DNA of 64,000 bases, taken from positions 2,316,253 through 2,380,252 of the forward strand of contig NZ_LT599032.1 of the NCBI RefSeq assembly GCF_900079725.1, given 5' to 3'. The stretch's first letter is position 1, and every line of letters starts with the position of its first letter. Positions 1-8,688 of the stretch are shown here, piece by piece. This stretch comes from an uncultured Dysgonomonas sp. GTDB lineage: Bacteria > Bacteroidota > Bacteroidia > Bacteroidales > Dysgonomonadaceae. The position numbers were made by a program, and so were the translations under genes. Under the pieces are notes generated by a model. That model was not told the DNA's origin. It saw only the letters and a list, made by a program, of their open reading frames with translations, and searched no databases.

Positions 1-2
1 CC

Positions 3-2897
3 CGTGACAATGCTGTACTCGTTATTTCATATGTGGGGTTCACTCCTGAAGAAATCGTGGTAGGCAATAACAAGCAGTTTTCAGTAATATTAAAAGAAAA
101 TATGACCGGGCTGGACGAAGTTATTGTTGTCGGTTACGGATCTCAGAAGAAAGCGACCCTTACCGGCTCTGTTTCACAAGTTGGAGGCGACGATTTAGTA
201 AAAGTCGCAGCAGCGAACCTTACTAACACACTTGCCGGTAAAACAGCAGGCGTTATCGCCAATGTACGTTCCGGTGAGCCGGGAGAAGACAATGCCAGTA
301 TCCTGATTAGGGGAAAAGGGACTACCGGAAATACATCCCCTCTCATTATCGTCGACGGAATCGCCGACCGTGGATTTGCACGCCTCAATCCGGAAGATAT
401 AGAATCCATATCTGTATTGAAAGATGCTTCGGCTGCTATCTACGGAGCCCGTGCGGCAAATGGTGTTATCCTGGTAACTACCAAGCGCGGAAAAGAAGGG
501 AAAATAAAAGTAAATTATAGCGGTAGCGTTTCTTTCTCTCAACCAACACGTATTCCTGAGATGCTCAATTCATATCAGTATGCTACGTATGTTAACGAAT
601 ATGACCGCCGTCATGGGCTAACCGAAACTTATTCATCCGATGCCCTCCAGAAATTACAGGACGGTTCCGACCCTATGAATTATGCAAATACCGATTGGTG
701 GGGATCCGTAGCTAAAGACTGGACTAACAGGACACAACACAGTATCGCCATCAGCGGAGGTTCGGATAAGGTATCTTTCTATACTTCGGCTCAATATATG
801 TGGCAGGATGCCATATATAAAAACAGCGCACAGGATTACGGGCAATACCAGTTCACGACAAATCTGGATGCAAAAATATCAAGTAAGATACGTTTTAGTA
901 TGGATATACGCGGACGTAAAGAATCACGTCAACGCGGGGTATATGATACAGACTATCTGTTCGGTTACTTCCTTACTACCAATCCGATGGCTGCCCCATA
1001 TTATCCTAACGGATTACCCCGTGTAGGATATGACGGAGTGACACGCAACGCGGCTGTAATGGTGACAGATGCTCCCGGAACAAATAAATACACATACAAC
1101 ATACTAAACATTAAACCTACACTGCATATCGATCTGGACATTATCACAAAAGGGCTTTATGCAGAGGGTTATGCCGCGCTGGACTATTCTTTCAATAACG
1201 GTAAAACAATAAATCACCCCTACGACCTGTTCGAATACGATCCGGCTACCGATAAATACAATAATATGAGATCGGCTACAGGAGCAATCTCCCTGAATTC
1301 GTGGGCCGACAACTCTGACAGAACAACTATAAACGCCCGTATAGGATACAAAAATACTTTCGGAGACCACAAGATAGATGCTTTTGCTGCTTACGAACAG
1401 TTTAAATATAACTACAACAATGTTTCTGCCTACAGAACCAACTATCTGTCGACAGCAATAATGGAGATATTCGCCGGAAGCGATAATCCCGAGGACATGA
1501 GTAATGGCGGATATGCAGGTGTAGACGCACGTCAAAACTTTTTCGGCCGTGTAAACTATGGTTATAAAGACAAGTATCTGGCAGAAGTGACGATGAGATA
1601 TGATGGCTCTATGAATTTCGCACCGGGCAAACGGTGGGGCTTCTTCCCTGCATTTTCGGCAGGCTGGATAATCTCGGAAGAAAGTTTCTTCGAACCTATC
1701 AAATCTACTGTAAACTTCCTTAAGCTAAAGGGTTCATGGGGTATGATGGGAAATGACAATGTAGGCGCATTCCAATTCCTTTCGCGCTACAAATTCATTG
1801 CATCCGACGATGCAGTAGAGCACAAAGCGGGCGGCGTTATGTTTGGTGATAATGTATATAAGGGATTATTCGAAGCACTGACTAAAAATCCTGATATAAC
1901 ATGGGAAACAGCCAAAACTACGAATGTCGGTTTTTCTGCCCAGTTCCTGAATGGCAAATTCAATTTGGACTTCGATTATTTCTCATCTCGCAGAAGTGAT
2001 ATTTTACGTACACGTAATGCATCCATCCCTTCATACGCAGGACTAGTACTTCCTGCCGAAAATATCGGGAAGGTTAACAATCATGGTATTGAACTCGTTG
2101 CCGGATATAAAGGTTCTTCGGGAGACTTTACATGGGATGTAACAGGCAACTTTACTTATGCCGAAAACAAAGTGAAATATGTTGACGAAGCAGCTTCCAC
2201 CCCGGCCTGGCAAAAGTGGACAGGTCACCCGATAGACGGTCTTGTTCTCTATGATGCCATAGGTATATACCAGACACAGGAAGAAATAGATAATACGCCC
2301 CATATTAAAGATGCAAAACCCGGTGACCTTATATATCGCGACACGAACGATGATGGTGAAATCACCTGGGATGATGCTATTCGCCTGAATGAATCCGCTA
2401 CACCGAAGATCATATATGGATTTACGCTGAATGGCAGCTGGAAGGGACTGGATCTGAATATCTTCTTCCAGGGACAAGCCAAAGCCAAGATACTGGTACA
2501 GCCTACAATGAATATGATGACAGACTTCTACGAAGGAAGATGGATAGAATCGAATACTGCCGAACAAAACGCTCAGGCCAAATGGCCACGGGCATTTATC
2601 AAGCAGACCTATGGTGATGATTTCAATGGAAAGTCTTCTACCTGGTGGTTACGCGATGCTGCCTTCCTACGTCTGAAATCAGTTGAATTGGGCTATTCTA
2701 TCCCTAAAAATATAATACGGAAAATCGGCCTTGAAAATGTAAGGATATATGTAAACGGAAACAACTTATTCACAATCGATAAGATCAAAATATTCGACCC
2801 GGAAATTTCCGTAAATGCAACTAATTATCAGGCTAACGGTATCACAGCTTACCCTCTGCAACGTACGATTACTACAGGCTTGAATGTTACTTTCTAA
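3..2897 (+). CDS. SusC-family TonB-dependent outer-membrane receptor, 5' end outside window
   Basis: Outer-membrane transporter that, with the SusD-like lipoprotein encoded next, imports glycan fragments using TonB energy. The frame is already open at the first in-frame codon, so the start and signal peptide lie upstream of the window. The first visible residues (ISYVGFTPEE) are the end of the carboxypeptidase-D-like domain. They are followed by a TonB-box-like LDEVIVVGYG and a plug domain with the SusC signatures IRGKGTTGN and DASAAIYGARAANGVI. The beta-barrel ends in a terminal Phe (GLNVTF), as expected for outer-membrane barrels. About 964 residues are visible against roughly 1000-1100 for the family. 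The gap to susD is 26 bases, so the two are co-transcribed. Its substrate is inferred only from the neighbouring enzymes. Confidence 0.95.
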   Translation, partial: RDNAVLVISYVGFTPEEIVVGNNKQFSVILKENMTGLDEVIVVGYGSQKKATLTGSVSQVGGDDLVKVAAANLTNTLAGKTAGVIANVRSGEPGEDNASILIRGKGTTGNTSPLIIVDGIADRGFARLNPEDIESISVLKDASAAIYGARAANGVILVTTKRGKEGKIKVNYSGSVSFSQPTRIPEMLNSYQYATYVNEYDRRHGLTETYSSDALQKLQDGSDPMNYANTDWWGSVAKDWTNRTQHSIAISGGSDKVSFYTSAQYMWQDAIYKNSAQDYGQYQFTTNLDAKISSKIRFSMDIRGRKESRQRGVYDTDYLFGYFLTTNPMAAPYYPNGLPRVGYDGVTRNAAVMVTDAPGTNKYTYNILNIKPTLHIDLDIITKGLYAEGYAALDYSFNNGKTINHPYDLFEYDPATDKYNNMRSATGAISLNSWADNSDRTTINARIGYKNTFGDHKIDAFAAYEQFKYNYNNVSAYRTNYLSTAIMEIFAGSDNPEDMSNGGYAGVDARQNFFGRVNYGYKDKYLAEVTMRYDGSMNFAPGKRWGFFPAFSAGWIISEESFFEPIKSTVNFLKLKGSWGMMGNDNVGAFQFLSRYKFIASDDAVEHKAGGVMFGDNVYKGLFEALTKNPDITWETAKTTNVGFSAQFLNGKFNLDFDYFSSRRSDILRTRNASIPSYAGLVLPAENIGKVNNHGIELVAGYKGSSGDFTWDVTGNFTYAENKVKYVDEAASTPAWQKWTGHPIDGLVLYDAIGIYQTQEEIDNTPHIKDAKPGDLIYRDTNDDGEITWDDAIRLNESATPKIIYGFTLNGSWKGLDLNIFFQGQAKAKILVQPTMNMMTDFYEGRWIESNTAEQNAQAKWPRAFIKQTYGDDFNGKSSTWWLRDAAFLRLKSVELGYSIPKNIIRKIGLENVRIYVNGNNLFTIDKIKIFDPEISVNATNYQANGITAYPLQRTITTGLNVTF

Positions 2898-2923
2898 TTC
2901 TAAAAAACTAAATCATTATCACT

Positions 2924-4618
2924 ATGAAAATGAAGAAATATATAATATACGGACTAGCTGCAGTTATCACCTGCTTCGGTACTACATCATGTGATATTCT
3001 GGATGTAGATCCTGTAGATTCGTTTACGGATGCAGCTGTATGGAACGACCTGGCGCTGGCCGAGTCCTATCTGAACTCTTCTTATACAAGGATGAAAGCC
3101 GAAGCGGAGAAAGGTTCCCGCTTTGCCAGCTTAACCGACGAGATTTATCAAATGCATACTTACGGAACAGAAAACGTACGTCAGGGTTATTTGTCCAACG
3201 ATAATTCCAGCTTCGGATGGGAGCAGGATATGTGGAATCCTTGGCATTATTACTACAGATCTATCAAAGAAGTAAACCTGTTTTTACAGAATATAGATGC
3301 AGTTCCTGCTCCTAATAACGGAGATGACAAGTGGAAAGACCAACTGAAAGGACAAGGCTATTTCCTCAGGGCATACTTCTACCATCAGCTGTATAGCATG
3401 TTTGGACGCATTCCTATCATCAAGCAAGTACATAGTCTCGATACAGAAGAATACACTGAAACAAGAGCCTCGGTAGAAGATGTTGCCGACTTCATTGCTG
3501 CCGATTGCGACGAAGCAGCCGCACTTCTCCCCGAAAAATACGCCGACGCCAACGATTATGGCAGGGCTACGAAAGGAGCTGCTCTTGCTCTGAAAGGACG
3601 CACACTTATGTTCGCAGCCAGCCCGCTGTACGACCCCAACTATCCTACAAGAGAAAAATGGGAAAGGGCAGCTAAAGCAAACAAAGACGTGATAGACCTG
3701 AATATATATTCTTTGAGTACTGTTTCTAACGCTGATGAATATGCCGCACTATTCTTTGATGCAAAGAATCCGGAAGTAATCCTTGTCAAACAGTTCGATT
3801 CGAAATGGGTAGCCGGAAACAACAGCACATTCCTGCATCAGGCTCCATGTGGAACCGGAAATGGATTTGGCGGTTGGGGAACATTGCAGCCAACTCACAA
3901 CCTGGTATCCAAATTCCAGAAGAAGGATGGCAGTGCATACACACCGGGAGCCTCGAACGTAAATCCATGGACAAACAGGGATATACGCCTCTCTGCTACT
4001 ATATTCGTGGACGGTGACAAATGGGGTTTCGGCGATGAAAACCGTACAGTAGAGTTTTTCGTAGCAGGAGAATCGGATGTCACAGCAGGCAAAGACAGCC
4101 GCGAAGGTCCAAGCTGGTGGAATGGCACACAAACAGGCTACCAACTTAAGAAATTCCTTGATCCCAGCTTCGATGCATACGGTACAACAGCAAATACAAC
4201 TCCTTGGATATACATGCGTTTGGCTGAAGTATACCTGAATTATGCCGAATGTGAAATAGAATTGGGTAATAATGCAGAAGCACTGAAATACATCAATTAT
4301 GTAAGAGAACGTGCCCTACAACCGGCAGCAAAAGGAACTAATATACGTGCAGAGTATGAATATGAGCGTCAGATAGAACTCGTATTCGAAGGGCAACGCT
4401 GGTTTGATATACGCAGATGGAAAAAAGCCGAAGATGTTTACAAAGAACCTATTCAGGGAATAAGTATAAAGATGTATAAAGATGGTTCCAAAACTTATGA
4501 AGTGAAAGCTGAACCAATAGAAACCCGTAAATTCTATGCACCGAAAAATTACTGGATGCCTATCCCACGCGATGAGTTGAGAAAAGCTCCGCAGCTGGAT
4601 GCCCAGCCTTATGAATAA
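2924..4618 (+). CDS. SusD/RagB-family surface glycan-binding lipoprotein
   Basis: 564-residue partner of the upstream SusC; SusD proteins cap the transporter on the cell surface and bind the glycan. The signal peptide ends in TTSC with the lipidated Cys at residue 23, followed by DILDVDPVD, typical of the family. The N-terminal part has the conserved region with YFLRAYFYHQLY, and the C-terminal part has YMRLAEVYLNYAE and IELVFEGQRWFDIRRWK, which are SusD hallmarks. The first ATG is chosen because the Lys-rich n-region begins there. It is followed by a strong hairpin (4627-4662) before the next gene, so expression of SusC/SusD may exceed that of the enzymes downstream. Confidence 0.95.
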   Translation: MKMKKYIIYGLAAVITCFGTTSCDILDVDPVDSFTDAAVWNDLALAESYLNSSYTRMKAEAEKGSRFASLTDEIYQMHTYGTENVRQGYLSNDNSSFGWEQDMWNPWHYYYRSIKEVNLFLQNIDAVPAPNNGDDKWKDQLKGQGYFLRAYFYHQLYSMFGRIPIIKQVHSLDTEEYTETRASVEDVADFIAADCDEAAALLPEKYADANDYGRATKGAALALKGRTLMFAASPLYDPNYPTREKWERAAKANKDVIDLNIYSLSTVSNADEYAALFFDAKNPEVILVKQFDSKWVAGNNSTFLHQAPCGTGNGFGGWGTLQPTHNLVSKFQKKDGSAYTPGASNVNPWTNRDIRLSATIFVDGDKWGFGDENRTVEFFVAGESDVTAGKDSREGPSWWNGTQTGYQLKKFLDPSFDAYGTTANTTPWIYMRLAEVYLNYAECEIELGNNAEALKYINYVRERALQPAAKGTNIRAEYEYERQIELVFEGQRWFDIRRWKKAEDVYKEPIQGISIKMYKDGSKTYEVKAEPIETRKFYAPKNYWMPIPRDELRKAPQLDAQPYE

Positions 4619-4626
4619 AATAACTT

Positions 4627-4662
4627 GCAGATCCGGGTATCCTAAAATATACCCGAATCTGC
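4627..4662 (+). terminator. intercistronic hairpin after susD (possible partial terminator)
   Basis: Arms GCAGATCCGGGTAT and ATACCCGAATCTGC pair over 14 positions with a single mismatch, with an 8-base loop. There is no long T-run directly behind it, so it may act as a 3' stabiliser or processing signal instead of a full terminator. The next gene of the same PUL starts 45 bases downstream. Confidence 0.55.
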
Positions 4663-4707
4663 ATTAAACAACAACTCTTTATTTATTGAAACAAATAAAA
4701 AGAAAAT

Positions 4708-6117
4708 ATGAAAATCAAGGAACTATTGATCATTCTTCTTCTAACCCCACTAATGCCCCTGTCGGCTTGCGGAGACTCTAATACTCCCGAGATAGAGGCC
4801 CCCGATCCGGGAGGCAAAGAAGATCCGGATCCAGATGACTCAAAGGAGATTTATTACCCTTCTTCAGTATGGAATGTGGCTGAAAACAACAATTATCAGA
4901 GTGAAAGCAGCCAATTCAGTATTCACAGGATGAGTAAAACGCCTAATCTGGTTGCTTTTTGGGAAAAGGGCTTCGGAAATGACCCATCTTCTACTAGTGA
5001 TACGAAATTCCGCTTTCCGCTCAAAGATATGATGGAAGAAAGCGACAAAATGTTTATATTCTTTCGCGATAAATTAAAATTTGTAGAGAAAGGGAAATCT
5101 CTCACCGACAAATACAAAATGACATTATATATCTACTATAATGAAGATGGAACAGTATATGGAGGAGGTGCCGACAATAAAATCGGAGTTATGTGGTTAT
5201 CACCGGGCAGAGTAAAAACCAAACCTTACGGCGCCATGGCGCACGAAATGGGGCATGCATTCCAGTATATGGTATCAGTTGATGGAGGATGGGGATATTC
5301 GAGCAGTCCTGCTGGAAGCAGAGGCCAGGCTATCTTTGAAATGACTTCACAGTATATGTTATGGCAATATTACCCAGACTGGATAACATTTGAGAACTAC
5401 CATCTTGAAACATTCATGACCAATACACACAAAGCATTCCTGCACGAAGACAACCGATATTGTTCGCCGTTTGTTCTCGAATATTGGGCAGATAAGCACG
5501 GAGTCGACTTCATAGGGAAGCTATGGCGCGAATCGAAGCAGGGAGAAGACCCTGTAATGACCTATAAGCGCTTAACAGAAATCGATCAAGAGAAATTTAA
5601 TGACGAGATACTCGATGCCGGACGCAAATTTATAACCTGGGATATGGAACGGGTAAAGGAAGCCTCTGCTGCTTATATAAATAAACATACATCAGCTTTC
5701 ACCTCTGTAGGGAACGGCTGGTATCAGATCGCCGAAAAAAGATGTCCGCAAAACTATGGATACAACGGTGTTCAGCTCGAAGTACCAACCGCAGGCACAG
5801 AAGTTGTTTTGGACTTTAAGGGTGTCGCCGGAGCTTCCGGGTTCAGAGATGTAAATAAAGATAAGGCGGGTTGGAGATATGGATTTGTTGCATTGAAAGA
5901 AAATGGAGAACGCGTTTATGGAGATGTATACTCCAAAGCAACAGGACAAGCTAAATTTATAGTTCCGGAAAAAACAACTCACTTATGGTTAGTTGTAACG
6001 GGAGCCCCTACTCAACACTGGGAGCATATATGGGATGAGAATACAGGAAATGATGAGCAATGGCCATATCAAATAAAACTGACAGGAACCACTCTTCATA
6101 GTTCTGTACAGAAATAA
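4708..6117 (+). CDS. PUL-encoded lipoprotein with HEMGH zinc-metallopeptidase motif
   Basis: 469 residues. A lipoprotein signal peptide ends in LSAC (Cys21), followed by an acidic Pro/Asp-rich linker (residues 22-47), a composition seen in surface-exposed Bacteroidota lipoproteins. The middle part carries AMAHEMGHAFQYM, with HExxH at residues 179-183, and downstream acidic/aromatic segments (IFEMTSQYMLWQYY) that could supply the third zinc ligand. The fold resembles a gluzincin; from memory it resembles proteins annotated as DUF6055, which I could not check. The last ~130 residues look like a beta-sandwich module. Its position between SusD and a GH127 suggests a role at the surface on a glycoprotein or on a glycan attached to protein. 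It could be a peptidase, or a catalytically unrelated family that keeps the motif. The HExxH and lipobox are seen; the peptidase activity is inferred. Confidence 0.75.
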   Translation: MKIKELLIILLLTPLMPLSACGDSNTPEIEAPDPGGKEDPDPDDSKEIYYPSSVWNVAENNNYQSESSQFSIHRMSKTPNLVAFWEKGFGNDPSSTSDTKFRFPLKDMMEESDKMFIFFRDKLKFVEKGKSLTDKYKMTLYIYYNEDGTVYGGGADNKIGVMWLSPGRVKTKPYGAMAHEMGHAFQYMVSVDGGWGYSSSPAGSRGQAIFEMTSQYMLWQYYPDWITFENYHLETFMTNTHKAFLHEDNRYCSPFVLEYWADKHGVDFIGKLWRESKQGEDPVMTYKRLTEIDQEKFNDEILDAGRKFITWDMERVKEASAAYINKHTSAFTSVGNGWYQIAEKRCPQNYGYNGVQLEVPTAGTEVVLDFKGVAGASGFRDVNKDKAGWRYGFVALKENGERVYGDVYSKATGQAKFIVPEKTTHLWLVVTGAPTQHWEHIWDENTGNDEQWPYQIKLTGTTLHSSVQK

Positions 6118-6146
6118 TAATTAATTGATTAGTAAAAGGTAAAATA

Positions 6147-8618
6147 ATGATAAGGAAAATAAAGAATTTTTTATTATGTACAGCCATTCTAATAACGAGT
6201 GGATGTAATACTCTTCAGGAGGAACCTTCAGGAGTAAAACTGGGCGAAATTAAAGAAGTCCCGTTCACTGATGTTCACTTTACGGACGAATTTTGGTTAC
6301 CACGAATGGAAATCAACAGGACTGTATCCATTCCATCTGCTTTTCACCAATGCGAGATCAATGGAAGGTTCGATAATTTTGCGCTGGCAGGGGGATTAAT
6401 CAAAGGCGAACATAAGGGAGATTTCTCTTTCGACGACACTGACCCTTACAAAATTATAGAAGGAGCATCTTATTCTCTCGCTGTAAAATACGACCCTAAA
6501 CTCGATGCATACCTCGATAGTGTAATCACCTTGATTGCAGCAGCACAGGAACCGGACGGCTATCTTACGACCTGCGTCACGAATAAATGTACGCGTCTTT
6601 CGGGCTGGTGGGGCAGCTCGCGCTGGGAGAAAATAAACAGTCACGAATTATATAACAGTGGCCATCTCTATGAAGCAGCCGTTGCTCATTATCAGGCTAC
6701 ACAAAAGAGGACATTACTGGATGTAGCGATCAAAAATGCCAACCTCGTGTGCCAGGTGTTCGGCCCCAACGAAGGGCAGAAACATGTGCCATCCGGCCAT
6801 CCGATCGTAGAAATGGCATTAGTAAAACTATACAATGTAACCAACGATAAGAAGTATCTGGATATGGCTCGTTACTTTGTTGACGAAACCGGACGTGGTA
6901 CCGACGGGCACAGGCTCAGTCCTTACAGCCAAGACCACATGCCGATACTCAAGCAAGACGAAATAGTAGGACATGCCGTTCGTGCAGGTTATCTCTATTC
7001 GGGAGTTACCGATGTAGCATCTATGCAGCACGACCACAATCTTTTCGAAGCTGTAGACCGTGTATGGGATAATATGGCAAGCAAAAAGCTATATATCATC
7101 GGCGGTATTGGTTCTCGGGCACAAGGTGAAGGCTTCGGACCAAACTATGAGCTGAACAATTTTAATAACTATTGCGAAACGTGTGCATCTATAGCCAATG
7201 TTTACTGGAATCAGCGCATGTTCCTTGCCACAGGAGAATCCAAATACGTAGATGTGCTGGAGAGAGCACTTTACAACGGGCTTATAGCCGGAGTTTCCCT
7301 GAGCGGGGATAAATTCTTCTATGGAAACCCGCTGGCGTCGGATGGTGGTTTCGAACGTGCACCATGGTTCGGTTGCGCATGCTGCCCGGGAAATGTTACC
7401 CGCTTTATGGCTTCCGTTCCGGGATATGCATATGCTGTAAACAAAAAAGATATCTATGTAAACTTATTTGTTGAAGGAAATTCTAAAGTAAAACTTGATA
7501 ACAACGAAGTAGAATTGGTTCAAAAGACTAAATATCCGTGGGACGGGGATGTAAGTATAGAAGTTGTGCCTTCAGTATCTGAAAAGTTTGCTGTGCTTAT
7601 CCGTATTCCCGGCTGGGCAAAAAACAAACCTGTACCTTCCGACTTATATCATTATGTAGACGGAGCAACTCCTGATGTAAAGATATTGGTAAACGGACAA
7701 GATGCTAAAAAGAAAATCAGAGGTGGATATGCCGTTGTAGAGCGTGAATGGAAGGCCGGAGATAAAATCTCGGTACACATGGATATGCCAGTGAGAAGAG
7801 TACAGGCACATAAAGAAGTGAAATATGACGAAGGCCTTTTATCTATGGAGCGTGGCCCTATTGTTTATGCCCTGGAAAGTATAGACCAAAAGAAAGATTA
7901 TTTATTTGATGTGGTGATTCCACGCGATTCGAAAATAGAATCACATTTCGAAAAGAGCCTGCTGAACGGAGTAATGGTACTGGAAGGAAACGCCTATTCG
8001 GTAGAAACGGATTCTGTAAATGGCAAAACTGTAGAGAAACCGTTTACATTCAAAGCCATTCCTTATAGCACATGGAACAATCGCGGACAAGGCCAACTTG
8101 TGGTATGGACTCCCGAAACTTCAGAATATGCTATTCCGAAACCAGAACCAACCCTTGCGTCTCAGGCTTGGCCGGTGGACGGATGGGGCTTCAACGACCA
8201 GTTCGAACCAAAATCTTCGGCAGACATCAATACACCATATCATTATTGGTGGCTAAAGGCGGGAACCGAAGAATCTATCGGATATAAATTCAAAACACCG
8301 GAAAAGATATCCAGTTGCGAAGTTTACTGGCTGGCATTCGAGCACTACGATGTAATCTACAAAGCACCCGAATCGTGGAAGCTATTATACAAAGATGGCA
8401 ATTCGTGGAAAGAAGTAAAAAATGCATCTTCATACGGTACAGAACTGGATAAATACAATAAAGTAACATTCGATCCGGTAACTACAACCGAACTGAAAAT
8501 GGTAGTACAACTACAAAGACCTAAGGCAGAAAAAGCATCTGACGAAAACGGCCCTCAGGTCGTAGATGTTGGCCGCAGAGGTTATTCAGGCGGAGTTATA
8601 GAATGGAAGGTTTACTAA
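6147..8618 (+). CDS. GH127 beta-L-arabinofuranosidase-type lipoprotein (first copy)
   Basis: 823 residues. GH127 enzymes remove beta-L-arabinofuranose using a zinc-bound cysteine nucleophile. The family metal site is visible: NYCETCASIANVYW gives Glu344 and Cys346, and WFGCACCPGNVTRF gives Cys410, Cys412 and Cys413, matching the Glu/Cys/Cys/Cys ligand set known for HypBA1. The N-terminus has a lipobox (ITSGC). The alpha/alpha-barrel covers roughly residues 35-430, followed by beta-sandwich domains. A C-terminal part (about 690-823) looks like a discoidin-type module (KLLYKDGNSWKEV). It lies 29 bases after the HEMGH gene and is followed by a hairpin at 8628-8667. A second GH127 lies at 13532. 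Family assignment is firm; specificity within GH127 is not proven. Confidence 0.92.
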   Translation: MIRKIKNFLLCTAILITSGCNTLQEEPSGVKLGEIKEVPFTDVHFTDEFWLPRMEINRTVSIPSAFHQCEINGRFDNFALAGGLIKGEHKGDFSFDDTDPYKIIEGASYSLAVKYDPKLDAYLDSVITLIAAAQEPDGYLTTCVTNKCTRLSGWWGSSRWEKINSHELYNSGHLYEAAVAHYQATQKRTLLDVAIKNANLVCQVFGPNEGQKHVPSGHPIVEMALVKLYNVTNDKKYLDMARYFVDETGRGTDGHRLSPYSQDHMPILKQDEIVGHAVRAGYLYSGVTDVASMQHDHNLFEAVDRVWDNMASKKLYIIGGIGSRAQGEGFGPNYELNNFNNYCETCASIANVYWNQRMFLATGESKYVDVLERALYNGLIAGVSLSGDKFFYGNPLASDGGFERAPWFGCACCPGNVTRFMASVPGYAYAVNKKDIYVNLFVEGNSKVKLDNNEVELVQKTKYPWDGDVSIEVVPSVSEKFAVLIRIPGWAKNKPVPSDLYHYVDGATPDVKILVNGQDAKKKIRGGYAVVEREWKAGDKISVHMDMPVRRVQAHKEVKYDEGLLSMERGPIVYALESIDQKKDYLFDVVIPRDSKIESHFEKSLLNGVMVLEGNAYSVETDSVNGKTVEKPFTFKAIPYSTWNNRGQGQLVVWTPETSEYAIPKPEPTLASQAWPVDGWGFNDQFEPKSSADINTPYHYWWLKAGTEESIGYKFKTPEKISSCEVYWLAFEHYDVIYKAPESWKLLYKDGNSWKEVKNASSYGTELDKYNKVTFDPVTTTELKMVVQLQRPKAEKASDENGPQVVDVGRRGYSGGVIEWKVY

Positions 8619-8627
8619 ACTAAATGT

Positions 8628-8667
8628 TCAACAGTGCTTTGAGAATAGGAATTCCAAGCACTGTTGA
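8628..8667 (+). terminator. intercistronic hairpin between GH127 and GH97 genes
   Basis: Perfect 12-base arms TCAACAGTGCTT and AAGCACTGTTGA surround a 16-base loop. It begins 10 bases after the GH127 stop codon and ends 21 bases before the GH97 start. It lacks a strong T-run, so partial termination or mRNA processing inside the PUL is as likely as full termination. Confidence 0.5.
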
Positions 8668-8688
8668 TATTAAATAAAAACAGATAAT

